Assembly (NCBI GenBank): GCA_030761205.1
Contig: JAULJL010000002.1
Coordinates: 23,415,010-23,479,009, forward strand
Source: Fremontodendron californicum
Taxonomy: Eukaryota; Streptophyta; Magnoliopsida; Malvales; Malvaceae
Length of the DNA stretch: 64,000 bases
Reading direction: 5' to 3'
Below the pieces are notes generated by a model. That model had not been told where the DNA came from. It made no database searches and saw only the letters and a list, made by a program, of their open reading frames with translations. This document shows positions 32,849 through 47,939 of this stretch, in pieces (the first letter of the stretch is position 1; each line of letters starts with the position of its first letter). The translations under genes and the position numbers were made by a program.

Positions 32849-35764
32849 GCTATGTCTTGCATGGCAATAAATGATATCCTAACCTAAATCTGCATGAGAT
32901 GCACAGAAATGCAAATGAGACTTAGACCTAAAGTGACATGAAATGCATGGCAATAAAAAGTGACCTAAGACCTAAATAGCATAGCAATGCATGGCAATAC
33001 CAATATGATCTAAGACCTAATATATATGGGAATATACATGGCAATACAAAGATAGCCTAGACCTAAAATTTCATGAGAATGCATGAAAGTATCATGAACA
33101 TATAATGACCAAATAAACCTAATACGTATGCATGAACAAACAGCAACTAATACAGAATCTCATGGCATAGTAATGCAAAGCATGGCACCTAAACGAAATG
33201 CAAATGCACACAAAAGGCAAGGAACTTAAAGAGATCGAATGGCCACTAATTCTATATGGAAAAATGTAGCAAGGCATTAACACAAACACATGGCAAACTA
33301 AATCAAAACACACAATATTATGGCATGAAATGCAAACCTATCACCTAAATAAGATGAAAATGCACACACAAAGCAAAATGGAACATGTTGGCCGAATGGT
33401 CACTAAACAATCATAGTGAAATCCTAGCTAGACAATAACACAAACACATGGAAGCATAATAAACTAGCACACATGATAATAATGCAAACATGCACAAAAA
33501 ATCATCATGGCCGAATGAAAACAATATGGACATGGCATGGTCTAAATGTATGAAGACCGATGGAAGCACATTAAACAAGTAAACATGGTAAAAATGCACA
33601 CATGCACAATGAAATCCATCATGGCCGAATGAAAACAATATGAATATGGCATGGCATTATCACAAACATATGGCAAGGTTTAGAACTAAGCTACCACAAT
33701 CAAGCTAACCTACCACAATCAAGCTAATCTAACATAACTAAGCTAACCAAACGCAACAAATCCCATGAACAAAATCAAAAATAAAATCATCTAAAAAAGG
33801 AGACACCATTTGGCCATGATGTAAAAAAACAAAGCAAATTTATTTTTTTATTTTTTTTAAAACAAAGTAGAAAGGTCCTTAGAACTTATTTCAAAAACAA
33901 GTTTATTTCAATAAAGAGAATAAAATAACAATCAAAATAGAAAAATCATGTCAACAAAGTATGAGAAAATCATGAAAGAATATAGCTACCTTGCTCTAGC
34001 TTTCCAAATCAAGAAGTAGTAAGCAAAACCTTTCTTTTTTCTCTCTTTTTCCTCTTTTTTTTTCACTATTTTTCTCCCTAGCTACTACCCTTGTTCGGCC
34101 CCTCAAGCTCCAGCAAAAATTTGAATTCCCCCTTTGAATGGTAATGGCCGAATGGCCTAGGTTAGTTTAGAAGGTTCTAGGTTTTTTTAGCCAATTTTGA
34201 TCCAATGGCCTTCAATCCAAGATGCTTTCTATGTAGAATTCTCACCCTTAGATTGGAATAATCAGATCCTAAATATGATGTCATGAAGATGATGTCATAA
34301 ATAGGATGTCATAAATATGACATCATCTATCTCCATCCAATTGTCCATGTGTTGCAATTTCAAAGGCTTGATCAAGAAAAATAAATGCCTTTCTCTTCAC
34401 TCTTAGCCCTTTGATCTAAAATCTCAGCCACATCACCCTCAATTATGGGCTTGGCTGATTGCTCTTTTAAAATCCAGCCCAATCTCTAATTTTTTAAAGG
34501 CCTTCTTCAATTTCTTCGGTGAAATAACCTTTTTGACCCTCAAACCAAATTAAATAGCAAACGGACTCCAAATCCAAATTTTTCTTCACCAATCTTTTCC
34601 AGATAATTTAAAAGTGAGATCTGGAAATTTTCATAATTTTTGGAGCTCATTTGCTATTTTTTCGGGATTTATCTGCTTGAATTTCTTCATAGTGGGCCTG
34701 TGATTTTCCATTTTGCTAACTAACTCCGAATCCAGATTTTCTTTTGGCAATATCTTCCAAACAATTTAAGAATAAGATCTGCAGATTTTCAGAATTTTTG
34801 GAACTCATTTGCTATTTTTTCGGGATTTATCTTTTGAATTTCTGCATAGTGGGCCCGAGATTTGTCATTTTGCAAACAAGCTCCAAATCTAGATTTTTCT
34901 TTGCCAATCTCTTCCAAATGATTTAAGAATGAGATCTGCAAATTTTTAGAATTTTTGGAGCTCATCTGGAATTTTTCAAAATTTTCCAATTTGCCTTTTT
35001 GCCTTCTAAGCCCGGTTTTGCTCAAAACAAGTCCGATTTTCAGATTTTCTTTTTCTTGGCTTTTTTCATATATTAAATTGGAGTTTTTTCAAAAATGCCC
35101 AATTTTTACGATCAAATTCCCCTCCGATTTGATTTTTCCTTTTTTCACTATCGGGAATTTCCTCGTTTTTTTGTTTTTCCTCCAAATAGATCTTTTCTCG
35201 AAATTTCTTCAAACTGAGTCCTAGGCTATCCTTGTTTAATAATTCCTCAATAATTAGGGGCTTTAGTTTTACCGAATCGGGCTATTTTTGCAATTTTCCC
35301 CAATTTCACCAAAATCCACCAAAAACCCTAATTCTCGATTTTCTTCCGAATTGACTTTTCCTTCAGTTTTTCTTCCAAGTAGCCCCTTCATTACCCGTAG
35401 TCAGTGCTTATTTTTCATTTGGAACCTCCAATTTTGGCCAATTCGATCGTTTAAGCATTTTTCCCAAAATTTTCCGAACTAGGATTTCCTTTCTACTGAA
35501 TCTCCGTAACCCCACTTACGAACTCCATATCTTTCATTGTAGACCTCGGATTATCAAAATGGGTTGACTTTTTTAGTAGTTGACTTTTTGGGGTTGACTT
35601 TTTTGAGGTTGACTTTTTCAAGATTTACTTTTTATGTCTGCTTTCTTAAACTAAATCTCGGAGTACCACCTACAGGATGACAAAAGTCTTTTAGCATTTT
35701 GAAACATCACTTTAGGAAGAAAACATACATGATTTAGTGGTCCGAACAAAATTAGGTGTCTACA
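32849..35764 (-). mobile_element. Inverted LTR half in block 2
   Basis: The minus-strand LTR starts at 35764 with TGTAGACACCTAATTTTGTT. TTGAC boxes lie at 35563-35622. One of the steps seen at 8700-8740 is deleted here (about 55 bp). The right-hand junction with GTTAGGATATTAAGATGG is identical to that at 8942, so the inversion predates the tandem duplication. Confidence 0.65.
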
Positions 35765-38700
35765 GTTAGGATATTAAGATGGGCTGATTTGGGACTTTAG
35801 CTACTGTCTTAGGTTAATTTCCAAGTCATTTCAATCAAAAAAATTAATTTTATAAAAGTCGAGTCAAGGGCGGTCAACTCGGATTTCAAAACTAGGAAAA
35901 TAGGGCCTTTTCAAATGAGGGTTCGGCCAAGAGGCCATTTTCATCCAAAAATTCCACTTTTTTAAAATCCAAGCCTAAAGTCTTTTGATTTTGAAAATCC
36001 GATTTAAGTATCTTCCTAAGGTAGTCGGATACCTCTTTAGGTATACAGATGTCCTTACTCTAAGGAAGTAATACATCTCCATGCATTGTATTTTTAAAAT
36101 GTTTTAAATTTTAATTTGACATAAAACGTGTGTTTCGATTTCCTAAACGCACGTGTTTATGAAATTGAAAGATATTGGATTTCGTTTTATTCGGAATCAT
36201 ATAAATATCGTAAGGAAGAAATATTTTCTGAGCTTTGTCGAGTTTGCCGGAGAGAGTGATAATATTTTTCGATGTATGCTATTTGTATGATTCCTCACAT
36301 GAAAATTATATGTCCATGAATATTCCATGTTGATGTCATTTTATATTCATGTTGCCTTAATTAGATTTTACCATGTCTAGCATGCCATGTCATCTAGATG
36401 ATGCCATGTCATTCATTCACATGCCATGTCATCTAGATTATGCCATGTCATTCATATGCAATGTTATCCATTCACATGTCATGCCATCTAGATTATGCCA
36501 TGTCATTCATTCACATGCCATGTCATTTAGATTATGCCATGTCATTCATTCACGTGCCATGTCATCTAGATTATGCCATGTTATTCATGCACATGCCATG
36601 TCATTCACATGCCATGTCATCCATATTGCCATGTCATCCATATACCATGTCATTCATTCACATGCCATGTCATCCATGCCATGTCTCTCATTGCCATGTC
36701 ATCCATATTGCCATGTCATTCACATGCCATGTCATTTATATTGCCATGTCACTCATATGCCATGTCATTCATTCACATTCTATTTCATCTAGATTATGCC
36801 ATGTCATTCATATGCAATGTCATCCATTCACATGTCATGCCATCTAGTCATTCGCATGTCATTTCATTCATATGCCATGCCATGTCATTCATTCACATGT
36901 CATGTCATTCATTATGCCATGTCATTCATATTCCATGTCATTCACATGCCATATCATTTAAACTTACCATGTCATTCACGGGCCATGTCATTCACATGCC
37001 ATGACTAGATTATGCCATGTCATTCATTATGTCATTTCCTTCATATGCCATATCATTCATTCACATGCCATGTCATTCATTATGCCATGTCATTCCTATG
37101 CCATGTCATTGATGTGCCATGTCACTCATATGCCGTGTCATTCACATGCCATGACATTCATATGCCATGTCATTCATTATGTCATTTCCTTCATATGCCA
37201 TATCAATCATTCACATGCCACGTCATTCACATGCCACGTCATTCATTATGCCTTGTCATTCACAAGCCATGTCATCTAGATTATGCCATGTCATTTATTC
37301 ACATGCCATGTCATTCATTATGCCTTGTCATCTAGACTATGCCATATCATCTAGATTATGCCATGTCATTCATTCACATGCCATGTCAAGTAGATTATGC
37401 CATGTCATTCATTCACATGCCCAGTCATCTAGATTATGCCATGTCATCTAGATTATGCCATGTCATTCATTCACATGCCATGTCATATAGATTATGCCAT
37501 GTCATTCATTCACATGCCGTGTCATTTAAATTATGACATGTCAATCATTCATGTGTCATGTCGTCTAGATTATGTCATGTTAGTCATCCACATGCCATAT
37601 CATTCATTCATATCTCATGTCATTTAGTTTATGCCATATCATTCATTTAGTATGCCATGATCATTCGGCCATGTCACCATTTGCTCATGCCATGTCATTT
37701 GCATCATGTCATCCATAGATTAGGTCATGTATGTGTTATGTCATTCATGTTCATGCTATGTCATCCTTATTCCATGTCATTCATATGCTATGTCATTTTT
37801 ATTGCCATGTTGATTTCATTCACATGACATTCATTCTCATTCTCATGCCATGTCATTTTGTTTGCCATGTCGATTTCATTCACATGACACTCATTCTCAT
37901 GCCATGTCATTCATATGCTATGCCATTTTATTTGCCACGTCGATTTCATTCACATGACATTCATTCATGTGCCATATCATTCGTACGCCATGTCATTTTG
38001 TATGCCATGTCAATTTCATTCACATGACATTCATTCTTATGCCATGTCATTCATATTTCATGTCATTTAATCTTTGGTTATGCCATTTAAATTTTGTCAT
38101 GTCATAATAACTTGTTTTCCATGCCATGTTAATTATGCATGTTATACCTTCAAGTTTTAATTTTAATTTGCACATTCATGATCATCCAACTTTTTGAAAA
38201 TTGAGATTTTTTTAACAAAATAAGACAATATCCCTGAGTTATTATAATTCATGAATTCTCCTCTGTGTTGTCGGGGAGTCTTCATCAACTATATTAACAA
38301 AGGAATACCCTTTCAAAAACAGTATGATGCGAAGATTTCTAAAATCAATAAAAAAATCTATATTTTACCGATTTGTCGGGGAATATAGAAATTTTTTTTA
38401 ATAACAAATTTCGGATCATTCTCGAACAAAAATAGGATTGTTTTTAAAATGGGAATTATTTTCAAATACCAAATCTAAAACCGACTTTTCACCGAGACTC
38501 GAGATAACACATGACTAATAAGGTACCATTTTATATGGGCGTTGTGCGGGTGCTAATCCTTCCCCACACGTAATTGACTCTCGAACCCGCACTTGTTTTC
38601 TCTGGTTCAAAGCGTAGACTTCAAATTTGGTTTTTTTTTTTTAATGTTTTAATTAATTTTAAAATATTTATCAAAACCAGTTTTAATAGGTGGCTGATCA

Positions 38701-38860
38701 CACCTAACCAAAAAAAGATTGGTGGCGGCTCCATTTCTTTTTTGGAGGTTGTTTTCATACACTCGACCTTTTGATTTAAGAGGAATTAAGTCGACTTTTC
38801 CTTTGCTTGTTTCCCCTCTCACTCGAACGGGTCCTCCCCCCGGAGGATCACGTATCGACA
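35765..38860 (+). mobile_element. Forward LTR tail in block 2
   Basis: Counterpart of 8943-11965, ending ACGTATCGACA at 38860. It contains the expanded minisatellite (36370-38110), the conserved block (38488-38590) and U5 with GGTGGCGGCTCCATTTC near 38722. Confidence 0.7.
36370..38110 (+). repeat. CATGCCATGTCATT minisatellite, expanded array in block 2
   Basis: The composition matches 9560-11290, but unit order and number differ in places: steps are lost around 36840 and 37000, and extra CATCTAGATTATGCCATGTC units appear around 37330-37500. This shows slippage or unequal exchange after the duplication. Confidence 0.9.
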
Positions 38861-40125
38861 ATATGCCATGTCATTTTGTATGCCATGTCGATTTCATTCA
38901 CGTGGCATTCATTCTTACTCCATGTCATTTATATGCCATGTCATTCGTTTGCCACATCATTTTCATGCCACGACATTTATTCTCATGCCATGTCATTCGT
39001 TCCATGTCATCTTGTAATGCCATGTCATTCATATGCCATGTCATTTTTTTTTCCATGTCGATTTCATTCGCATGACATTTATTCGTATGCCATGTCATTC
39101 ATATGCGATGTCATTTTGCATGCTGTGTCGATTTCATTCACATGCCATGTCATTCATGCACATGCCACATCATTCATATGCCATGTCATTCACATGCCAT
39201 GTCATTCGCATGCCATGTTATTCATATGCCCTGTCATTCACATGCCATGTCATTCATGCACATGCCGCGTCATTCATTATGCCATTTCAATCACATGCCA
39301 TGCCATATCATTCATTCACATGCCATGTCATTATTTCTTTTTGCCATGCTATAATAAAATGCTTACCATGTCATGATAAATTCGTATGTTTATTTAATTT
39401 CTATCTTAGTGACATTTTTGCATATTCATGGTTATTTTCAATGATTTTTCAAATACATGGAAAACAAATGATATTTTTTTAAATCAAGATTATTCCCGAG
39501 CTAAAATAATTCATGAGTTCTCTGCTGGGTCTGTCGGAGAGGATATCATCAATTATCGTTAACAACGGAATATCTTTTTTTTAAAATGAGGATGATTCAG
39601 AGAATTTCAAAATCAAGGAAAAATTCCATGTTTTGCTGAGTTTGTCGGAAAAATATGGAAAATTTTATGTTAATAAATTTCGGATCATTTTCAAAATAAA
39701 ATATGAAATTTTTTAGGGAATTATTTTCAAACGCCAAATTCAAAACAGACTTATACCGAGACTCGAGATAACACACGACTAATAAGGTACCGTTTTATAC
39801 GGGCATCGCGGGGGTGCTAATCCTTCCCCACGCGTACCCGACTCCCGAACCTGCACTTGTTTTCTCTGGTTCAAAGCGCAGACTTCAAAATTGGTTTTAA
39901 AAAAAATATTTTAATTAATTTTAAAATGTTTATTTCAAATTTGATTTTAATAGGTGGCCGATCACAGCTAGCCAAAAAAGATTGGTGACGTCTCCATTTC
40001 TTTTTCGAGGTCGTTTTCATACCCTCGATCTTTGATTTCAAGAGGAATTAAGTCGTCTTTTCCTCTGCCTATTTTTCCCCACACTCGAACGTTCTCCTCC
40101 CCCGAAGAAGGATCACGTATCGACA
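38861..40125 (+). mobile_element. Second LTR tail copy in block 2
   Basis: Minisatellite at 38861-39370, conserved block at 39755-39860, LTR end ACGTATCGACA at 40125. Counterpart of 11966-13193. Confidence 0.7.
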
Positions 40126-43100
40126 GTGATCACATGCACATATCATCATTTTAAAATTGATTTTTCATGCGAGGAACCGCATAAATGGCATATGTCAAAA
40201 AATACTACTGTACTCCCCGGCAAAGCATGGAAAATAATTCCTTCATATGACATTTATATGATTCCGAATAAAACAAAATCCATGCCTTGCGATTTCATAA
40301 CCACGTGTGTTGAATAATTTCCTAACCACCCCGACAAACTTGGCAAAGATTAGGAACTAATTCTTGCCAAATGTTTAGGAAACCGAGAAGCACATTTTTA
40401 TGCCAAATTAAATAAAAACATTTTAAAATATGCAATGCATGAAGATGTATTTCTCCCTTGATGTAAGGATATCCGTATACCTAAAGAAAGTATCTGACTA
40501 CCTTTGAAAGAAATTTAAATTGGACCTCTAAACTGAATGACTTTGGGCTCGGATTAAGGAAAATGCAATTTTTTAGTAGAAAAGACACCTATGGCCGAGT
40601 GGCCCCCTAAAATGGCTCTAGTTATTCCTATTCTTTTTAAAACCCTATGATCCGACCTTTGTAAAATCATTTTTTATCCTTGAGATGACATTGAAAACAA
40701 CCTAAAACAATAACTAATGACTCCAATCAACCCCTTCTTTTTACAAATAAAAATCAGAAAATTGTTGGTTTAGAAAAACTCATTTTTGACTCCCAAAACC
40801 AGTATTGGAAAACTATTTTTCTACCCTTTATACAAAATTCAAAAAATTATGAAAAAGTTAGTTTGATTGAGACAAGATTTTATTTATGAGGAAAAATCAG
40901 ATTAAAATTGGACTAATCACGCCTTGACCAAAATTGCTTTAAAGACAGAATAGTGAACTAAAATCTGTTTTACCAAAAATCATTTTTCCACCCTTGATAA
41001 AAAATTCTAAAAATCCTAGAAAAAAAAAACCAGAGGCTCCTCTAAGGGTCTACTAAATGTGGTAAAAAAATCTTTTTATTTTTACAAAAGAAACTTGGTG
41101 AAAAAATTTCCCAAAGTCAGAATATCCAACTTAACAAACCATTACTTTTCCAACTAGTTTGCACAAGAGATTTTCACTAGAGACCATTGATGGTCTTAAC
41201 CAAAAATCAATTTGGAAATGGTATGAATGCATGATTTTCAAACAAAACAAACATATGGAGATGATCAATCATGAGCTAAAAAAAAAAACAAGCAAAGGGA
41301 AATCAAGGTTGGCTCAATGGTTGGTTCCATGGACATAGTCCCACCTAACCAAAATCACTTGATAAAAATCAAGATCCTCAAGCTTCTAAAACATTTTATT
41401 TCATTTTTTAAAAGAAAACCAAAGGAGAAAATCTATCCTACCACAATGGTGAAACCCACAATCAACATGCAAGCAAGAAAATCAAGCAAAAGACAAGCAC
41501 AATAAAGCCACCAAGGTTTCGGCCAAGCAAGAAATGTTGTAGAAAAATTTTGTAAACTTTGTTATTTTTGTAAAGAAGAAAGGTAAAAAACCTTTAAAAT
41601 TTTATTTTAAAAACCTTTTATTCAACAAAGAAAGTTAATAATCACATGGAAAAAGTGGAGAAAAAAAACATGAAATCAAAGAAAATTATTGAAAAAGAAG
41701 AGACGAAATAGCTATCTAGCAAAGCTTTCCAAATCAAGCAGTCAAGATTCTTCTTTTTCCCTCTTTCTCTCTTCGTTTTTCTCCTTTCTTCCTCAATAGT
41801 GTAGTGAATAGCCTTTCAAAAAAAAAATTAAAAAAATTGAACCCTCCTCCTCTACAAGGGCTGGCCGAATTCCTCTTTAGTAATAGAGAATTTTATTTTT
41901 ATAGCCTTAGTCATGCATTGCATGCTCTCCCAACATCTTTGCCACATGGCTAATTCTTGTCCCCCCTTTGCATGATGCTTTCCTTAAATTAAGGGCTTTT
42001 TCTCCTTTTTCCATGATGTTTCCCTTAAATTAAGGGTTTTATAACCTCTCATTGGCCAATAATGTCTTACTATCAAAATATCTTCCTAGGTGGCATTTTT
42101 AATCCATTTGGCACCATCACATAGCCTTCACATGGCTTTGCAATTTGGAGGCCTCCCATTGGCCAAAAATGCCATGTAGGCAATTAGTGGAGAATCTTGT
42201 CCTTAAAAATGTCATCTTTCTACTCAATCTTGACCATTTGACTTAAGATGATCAAACCTCCACCTTCCATCCATGAGCTGGCCAAAAATGGCCTGGAATT
42301 TTCTAGGCTATTCCTCTTTTTTTTATTTGCGAAATGGGCCTTTTCGATTTTTTCGGTAAAATTGCATTTTGGCCACCAAACTTAATTTATTTGCAAATGG
42401 ACCCCAATTTTGGATTTTTCTTTTTTAATCTATCCCATCCAATATAAAACTCATTTCTGGAGGTTTTCATAATTTTTCAAGCTCGTTTTCTATTTTTCTC
42501 AAATTTTTCCTTGAAACTGCGGTTTAGTGTCTCCCAAACTTTGTATATTTTCATTTGAGCTCTGATTCTGGATTTTTCTTCTCCAATCCATTCTATCCAA
42601 TATAAAACTTAGTTCTGGAGGTTTTCATAATTTTTTTAGCTCGGATTCTATTTTTCCCAGATTTTCTCTAAAATTTCGGTTTACTGCCCCCGAACTTTGT
42701 CTATTTCCATTTGAGCTCCGATTTTGGATTTTTCTTCTCCAATCCATTCTACCAAATATAAAACTCAGTTCTGGAAATTTTCATAATTTTTCGAGCTCGT
42801 TCTCCATTTTTCCCGAATTGTTTCCTTAAAATTGGGGATTAGTCTCCCGAATTTAGCATATTTACGTTGTAGCCCCACTTTTGGGTTTTCTTCTTCTCAT
42901 TTCCTTCTTTCCATCCTAAAACTCAATTCTGAAAAGTTTAACAATTTTTTCGAGTTCGAATTCTATTTTTCCCGGATTTTCCAAAACTGCCCTTTAGCCC
43001 CTGAAACCTCGATTTTACTCTAAACGGGCCAAATTTTCGTATTGTATTTTTCCAATGCCTTTGTCATATATTGAATTGGAGTTGGACCGATTTTGCCCAA

Positions 43101-43787
43101 TTTTTACATTTGAATTCCTCTCCAATTTAGTTTTTCCCTTTTCCTCAAAATTGGGAATTTTCTCGATTTTCGTATTTCTCTTCCAATCGGCTCTTACTTT
43201 GGATCCACTTCAAATTGAAACTTGCGATACCCTTGTCTATTTATTATTTATCAAGTGGGATCTTCAATTTTACCGAATCGAACCATCTTTGCAGTTTTCC
43301 CCAAATTTTTGAATTTCCTATTTATTCATTAAATCTTTATTTTTCTTTCTCTCTTCAAACCAATTATTCCTTCAACTCCACTTCAAAATTGGATCTTCTA
43401 ATATCCATATTTATTGATCTTATTCCATTTGGAACCTCCAATTTCGTCCAATTTGATCGTTTACACATTTTTCCCAAAATTTGCAAAATTTCTCATTTTT
43501 ATCCGACACTAAGTTTTGCAATTTGTCTTTCAAACTCTCTATCTTCAATTGTAGATCTCTGATTATCAAAATTCCTTCACCATTGTTCAATACACCTTCA
43601 AATCTTGATTTTGACTGAGAGTTGACTTTTTTAGTGGTTGACTTTTTTCGGGTTGATTTTCTTGTTGACCTCCGAATTAAAGTCTTGGAGACCCATCTGT
43701 GGAATGGGGGAAGATTCTTTGCATTCCGAGAAGTTGAAAGGAGAATTTACCTTATTTAGGAGGCCCGGACAAAATTTGATGGCTACA
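40126..43787 (-). mobile_element. Inverted, 3'-truncated LTR in block 2
   Basis: The minus-strand LTR starts at 43787 with TGTAGCCATCAAATTTTGTC. It is slightly shorter than 13194-16957. One loss (about 110 bp) lies near 42066, where the text jumps from AATAATGTC to TTACTATCAAAATATC. A second GCCGGG motif near 40215 is partly deleted. Confidence 0.7.
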
Positions 43788-44092
43788 GCTGCCCTTCTTT
43801 GACTATTGCTGAGAATCAGGAATCAAAAAAGATAAAATAGACAATAATTTTGTCCGTTTAGTGAAATCACATGTGAAGGATAGAAGGGAGAATTTTTTTA
43901 TTTTTTATTTTTGATTTTGTAAATTGTAAATAAAATAATTTTATCCTTAAATTGAGTTCCCTGACTAATCAAGGCTCGACCCGTCTTAAGAAAACGAGTT
44001 CGATTTGCAAGATAAGAAAATACCTCAGCGGAGATCCGAGGTACTTATCTTATCCTGGTGAAATTTTGTTTAAAACAATAAGACTTGTCCTT
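43788..44092 (-). mobile_element. Inverted polypurine tract and 3' UTR fragment in block 2
   Basis: Starts GCTGCCCTTCTTTGAC (inverted polypurine tract) and ends AAGACTTGTCCTT against the forward LTR at 44093. Counterpart of 16958-17266. Confidence 0.75.
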
Positions 44093-44699
44093 TGTAGACA
44101 CCTAATTTTGTCTGGACCCCCTAAACCGGGTAGATTCTTCTTTTAAACTCCCCGGAATGCAATGAGACTTCCACCGTTCCACAAATGGGTCCCCAAGACT
44201 TTGTTTCGGAGGTCAGCACAAAAAGTCAACTCAAAAAAGTCAAACCCATAAAGTGAACCACTGAAAAAGTCAACTCTTAGTGAAAATCAAGATTCGAAGT
44301 TGAATTGAACAATGGCGAAAGAATTTTGATAATTCGAGGCCTACAACGAAAGATATAGAGTTCGGAAGATGGGCTGCGAGAATTCAATGTAGGGGATGAC
44401 CTAATCCGACAAATTTAGGCAAAACTGCATAGATGACCCAATTCGGTGAAATTGAAGCCCCTGGTGGATAAAGGGTGAATAAACAAAGATAGCCCAAGGT
44501 CTAGTTTGACGTGGATCCCAAGGAAGAGATGGTTAGAGCAAAAACAGAAAAACGAAAAAATTCTCGAGTTTGAAAAAGGGAAAACTAAATAGGAGGGGAA
44601 TTTGATCGTAAAAATTGGGTGTTTTTGGACCAATTCAAATTCAATATATGACAAAGGAAGTAGAAAAAGAAAATCCGAAAATCAGAATCGAGGTTTCGG

Positions 44700-45400
44700 A
44701 GGTTAAAAGGCAATATCGAAAAATCCCAAAGATAAATCTAGGAAAAATAGCAAAGGAGCTCGAAAAATTATGAAAACTTTTAGATCTGAGTTTTATAATT
44801 TTTGGAAGAGATTGGTGAATAAAAATTCGGAATTGCAGCTTATTTGAAAAATGGTAAAGTTCAGGTGCACTAACCTGAAATTCCAAAAGATAATTTCGAG
44901 AAAAATAGAAAACGAGCTCGAAAAATTATGAAAACTTCCAGATCTGAGTTTTATAAATTTTTGAAGAGATTAGTGAAGAAAAATCCAAAATTGGAGCTCA
45001 TTTGAAAAATGGCAAAGTTTAGGTGCATTAACCCAAAATTCCAAAAGATAATTCCAGGAAAAATGGCAAACGAGCTCGGAAAATTATGAAAACTTCTAGA
45101 TCCGAGTTTTATAATTTTTGGAAGAGATTGGTGAAGAAAAATTCAGAATTAGAGCTCATTTGAAAAATAGCAAAATTCGGGTGCACTAACCCAAAATTCC
45201 AAAAGATAATTTCGAGAAAAATAGCAAACGAGCCCGAAAAATTATAAAAACTTCCAGATCTAGTTTTATAATTTTTGGAAGAGATTAGTGAAGAAAAATC
45301 CAAAATTGGAGCTCAAATGAAAAAGGCTAAATTTGGGAGGCACTTAATCGAAATTTCAGATATAAATCCGGGAAAAATTGCAAACGAGCTTAGAAAAATG
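44700..45400 (+). repeat. 158-bp tandem repeats in the 5' LTR of element 2
   Basis: About 4.5 units with GAGCTCGAAAAATTATGAAA, in register with 17900-18560. Confidence 0.8.
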
Positions 45401-46399
45401 TGAAAATCTCCATAAACAAGTTTTACATTGAATGGGATGAGTTGGAAAAGACAAATCCAAAATTGGGGTCCATTTGCAATTAAATTAAGTTCGATGGGCT
45501 AAATGGTAATTTTATTGTAAAAACCGAAAAGGGCCAATTTTGCAAAATTGAAATGGTGAAAAAAATGAAGGGATTCTGGAATATCCCGGTCTTGGCCGGC
45601 CAGCATATGGGAGAAGGGTGGGGATTTACTTCAATCCATCCAATGGTCACTATCAAGTAGCAAGATGTCATTTTTAATGCCTTGCAAATGTCCTTGCTCA
45701 TCCAATGGCCTAGGTTCTTTTGTAAAAGATGAGTACACCTTTCAATGGCCAATATTCAATTACAAGATGTCATTTTTATTTTCATGAAAATAACTTTCAT
45801 CCAATGGCTTGGATTGATGGAGAAAAGATGAGTACATTCATCTAAGGGCCAAAAAAATCAAAGCACACACATACATAATGATACCCCTTGGCCGGCCACT
45901 ATTAAGAAGGGGGAAGGCTTCATTTTTCATATAGTTAGTTATCTTTTAAAGAGCATAGGCAATAGCTAAATTAAGGAAAAATAAGGAAGAAACTTTTTGA
46001 AGGGAAGCTAGCTTGAAAGAAAGCTTTGAAGGTAGCCATTGGCACCTTTCTCTTGCATTTTTTCTTTCCTTTCCATGTTTCTTCTTTTCTTTTCCATATT
46101 GGTTGTGGTAGGATAGCTTTCTTTGAAGGTTTAGTTTTTAGAAACAAATAAAAATAAAGAGGTTGAAAGGCTTCATGATCTTGATAACATCAAGTGATTA
46201 TAGTTAGGGGAAAGCCATGCCCATTATACCAACCATGGAGCTCACCTCTATTTTCCTATTTTACTTCCTTTTACTTGCTATTTTTCAATTCATTTTCATA
46301 TGGATTTTTGTTATATTATGTTGCTCATACCAAGTTTATTCATGTCTTTGCATCTTGTGGCTATGTCATATAGCATTTTAAGTCATGTATTTTATTTTA

Positions 46400-46720
46400 T
46401 TTTTTTTTTTGCATTTGAAGCATGCTTTGCATCGTGCATAATATCATGTATCATTCGGCCATGTCTTGTATTTTTTCCATGCATCATATCTTGCATCTTT
46501 AGCATGCTTTGCGTTGTGCATAATACCATGTATCATTCGGCCATGTCTTGCATTTTTGCCATGCATCATATCTTGCATCTTTAGCATGCTTTGCATTGTG
46601 CATAATACCATGTATCATTCAGCCATGTCTTGTATTTTTTCCATGCATCATATCTTGCATCTTTAGCATGCTTTACATTGTGTATAAGGCCATGTATCAT
46701 TCAGCCATGTCTTGCATTTT
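46400..46720 (+). repeat. 83-bp tandem repeats in the 5' LTR of element 2
   Basis: About four units, as at 19560-19880. Confidence 0.8.
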
Positions 46721-47939
46721 TCCATGCCATTTAGATTTAGGTCATTTTTATTATGCCATATCATTATGCCATGTTATTTAGCTAGGTCACATGCCATATC
46801 ATTTTCTACATCATTTACGCATTAGGTTATATGCCGTGTCCTGTTTCCATGTCATTTAGCATGCTAGGTTATTTTGGCTATGTCATTTAGAACCTTGGTC
46901 ATGCATATGCCACGCAACACATTTCATGCATTTAACTTGCTGTTTGTTCATGCATTTCAAACATTCCCACTTGATTTTTGACTTAAGCCAATCAATGGCT
47001 CAAAGCCAAGCTCTCTTGAGCATGCTTGTGGAAGATTAATAGTTTAGATTGGGTATTCTGACTTTGTGATTTTATTTCACTACTCACCCATAGTCAAAAT
47101 AATATGATGTTTTTACCACATGCAATAGTCATTTAGGGGATGCCACAGTATTTTTTTTTACGATTTTTGAAATTTTTTATCATGGCTGAAAAAATGGCTT
47201 TTGACAAAGCAGTTTTAACTCACTGTTCTGACTTTGGTAAATTTTGGTCTAGGTTCCCTTGCTCCAAAACTTAAGCTGGTTTTTTCCCATGTAGATAAAC
47301 ATGTTATAGGTTTACCCAAATTTTTCAGACTTTTTTGAAATTTTCTAAAAAGGTAAAAAAATCGGGTTTCAAAACTGTTTGTGGGAGTCAGATTTGTTCT
47401 CAAGAAATAATAATTTTTTATTTTTATTAGTATGTTAAAAGGAGGCTGATTTGGGACTTTATCTACTGTTTTAGGATCATTTCCATACCAGTTCAATCAA
47501 AAAACTTGATTTTCTAAAAGTCGGGTCAAGGGTGGTCAACCCGGATTTTAAAACTAGGAAAAACTAGACTTTTTTACGGAGGGGTTCGGTCATTTCTTTT
47601 AAAATCGGAATTTTTTTACCTGAATCCAAATTAAAGAATCCAACTTAGGTCTCTTCCAAATGTAGTCGAATACCTTTTTTAGGTATACGGATATCCTAGC
47701 TTCATGGGAGAAATACATTTCCATTCATTGCATTTTCCATATTCATGCATACTCCATGACATTTAATTTTTGCTATCTTAGTCATGTAGATTCTATATGT
47801 GTGAACATTCTATAGTGATGTCATTACTTAGATTTAAATTTCATGATGTTATCTTGATTATGATGTAAACATGAATATTCCATGATGATGTCATATTTAT
47901 GCCTTTTGCCTTATCATCATTTCTTTTGCCATTCATTAT

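Larger units (their letters stand above)
17267..38860 (+). mobile_element. Element 1: internally deleted Tat/Ogre-type retrotransposon
   Basis: The conventional reading is 5' LTR 17267-22075, PBS 22079, leader, ORF1, gag plus a protease scrap, a large deletion at about 27301, 3' UTR, PPT 29958-29970, and a 3' LTR from 29971 to 38860 (or 40125). The two LTRs differ in structure and by about 15 percent in sequence. They do not look like a pair made in one integration event. No matching 5-bp target duplication was found outside them. RT, RNase H and integrase are absent, so the element is non-autonomous. Confidence 0.7.
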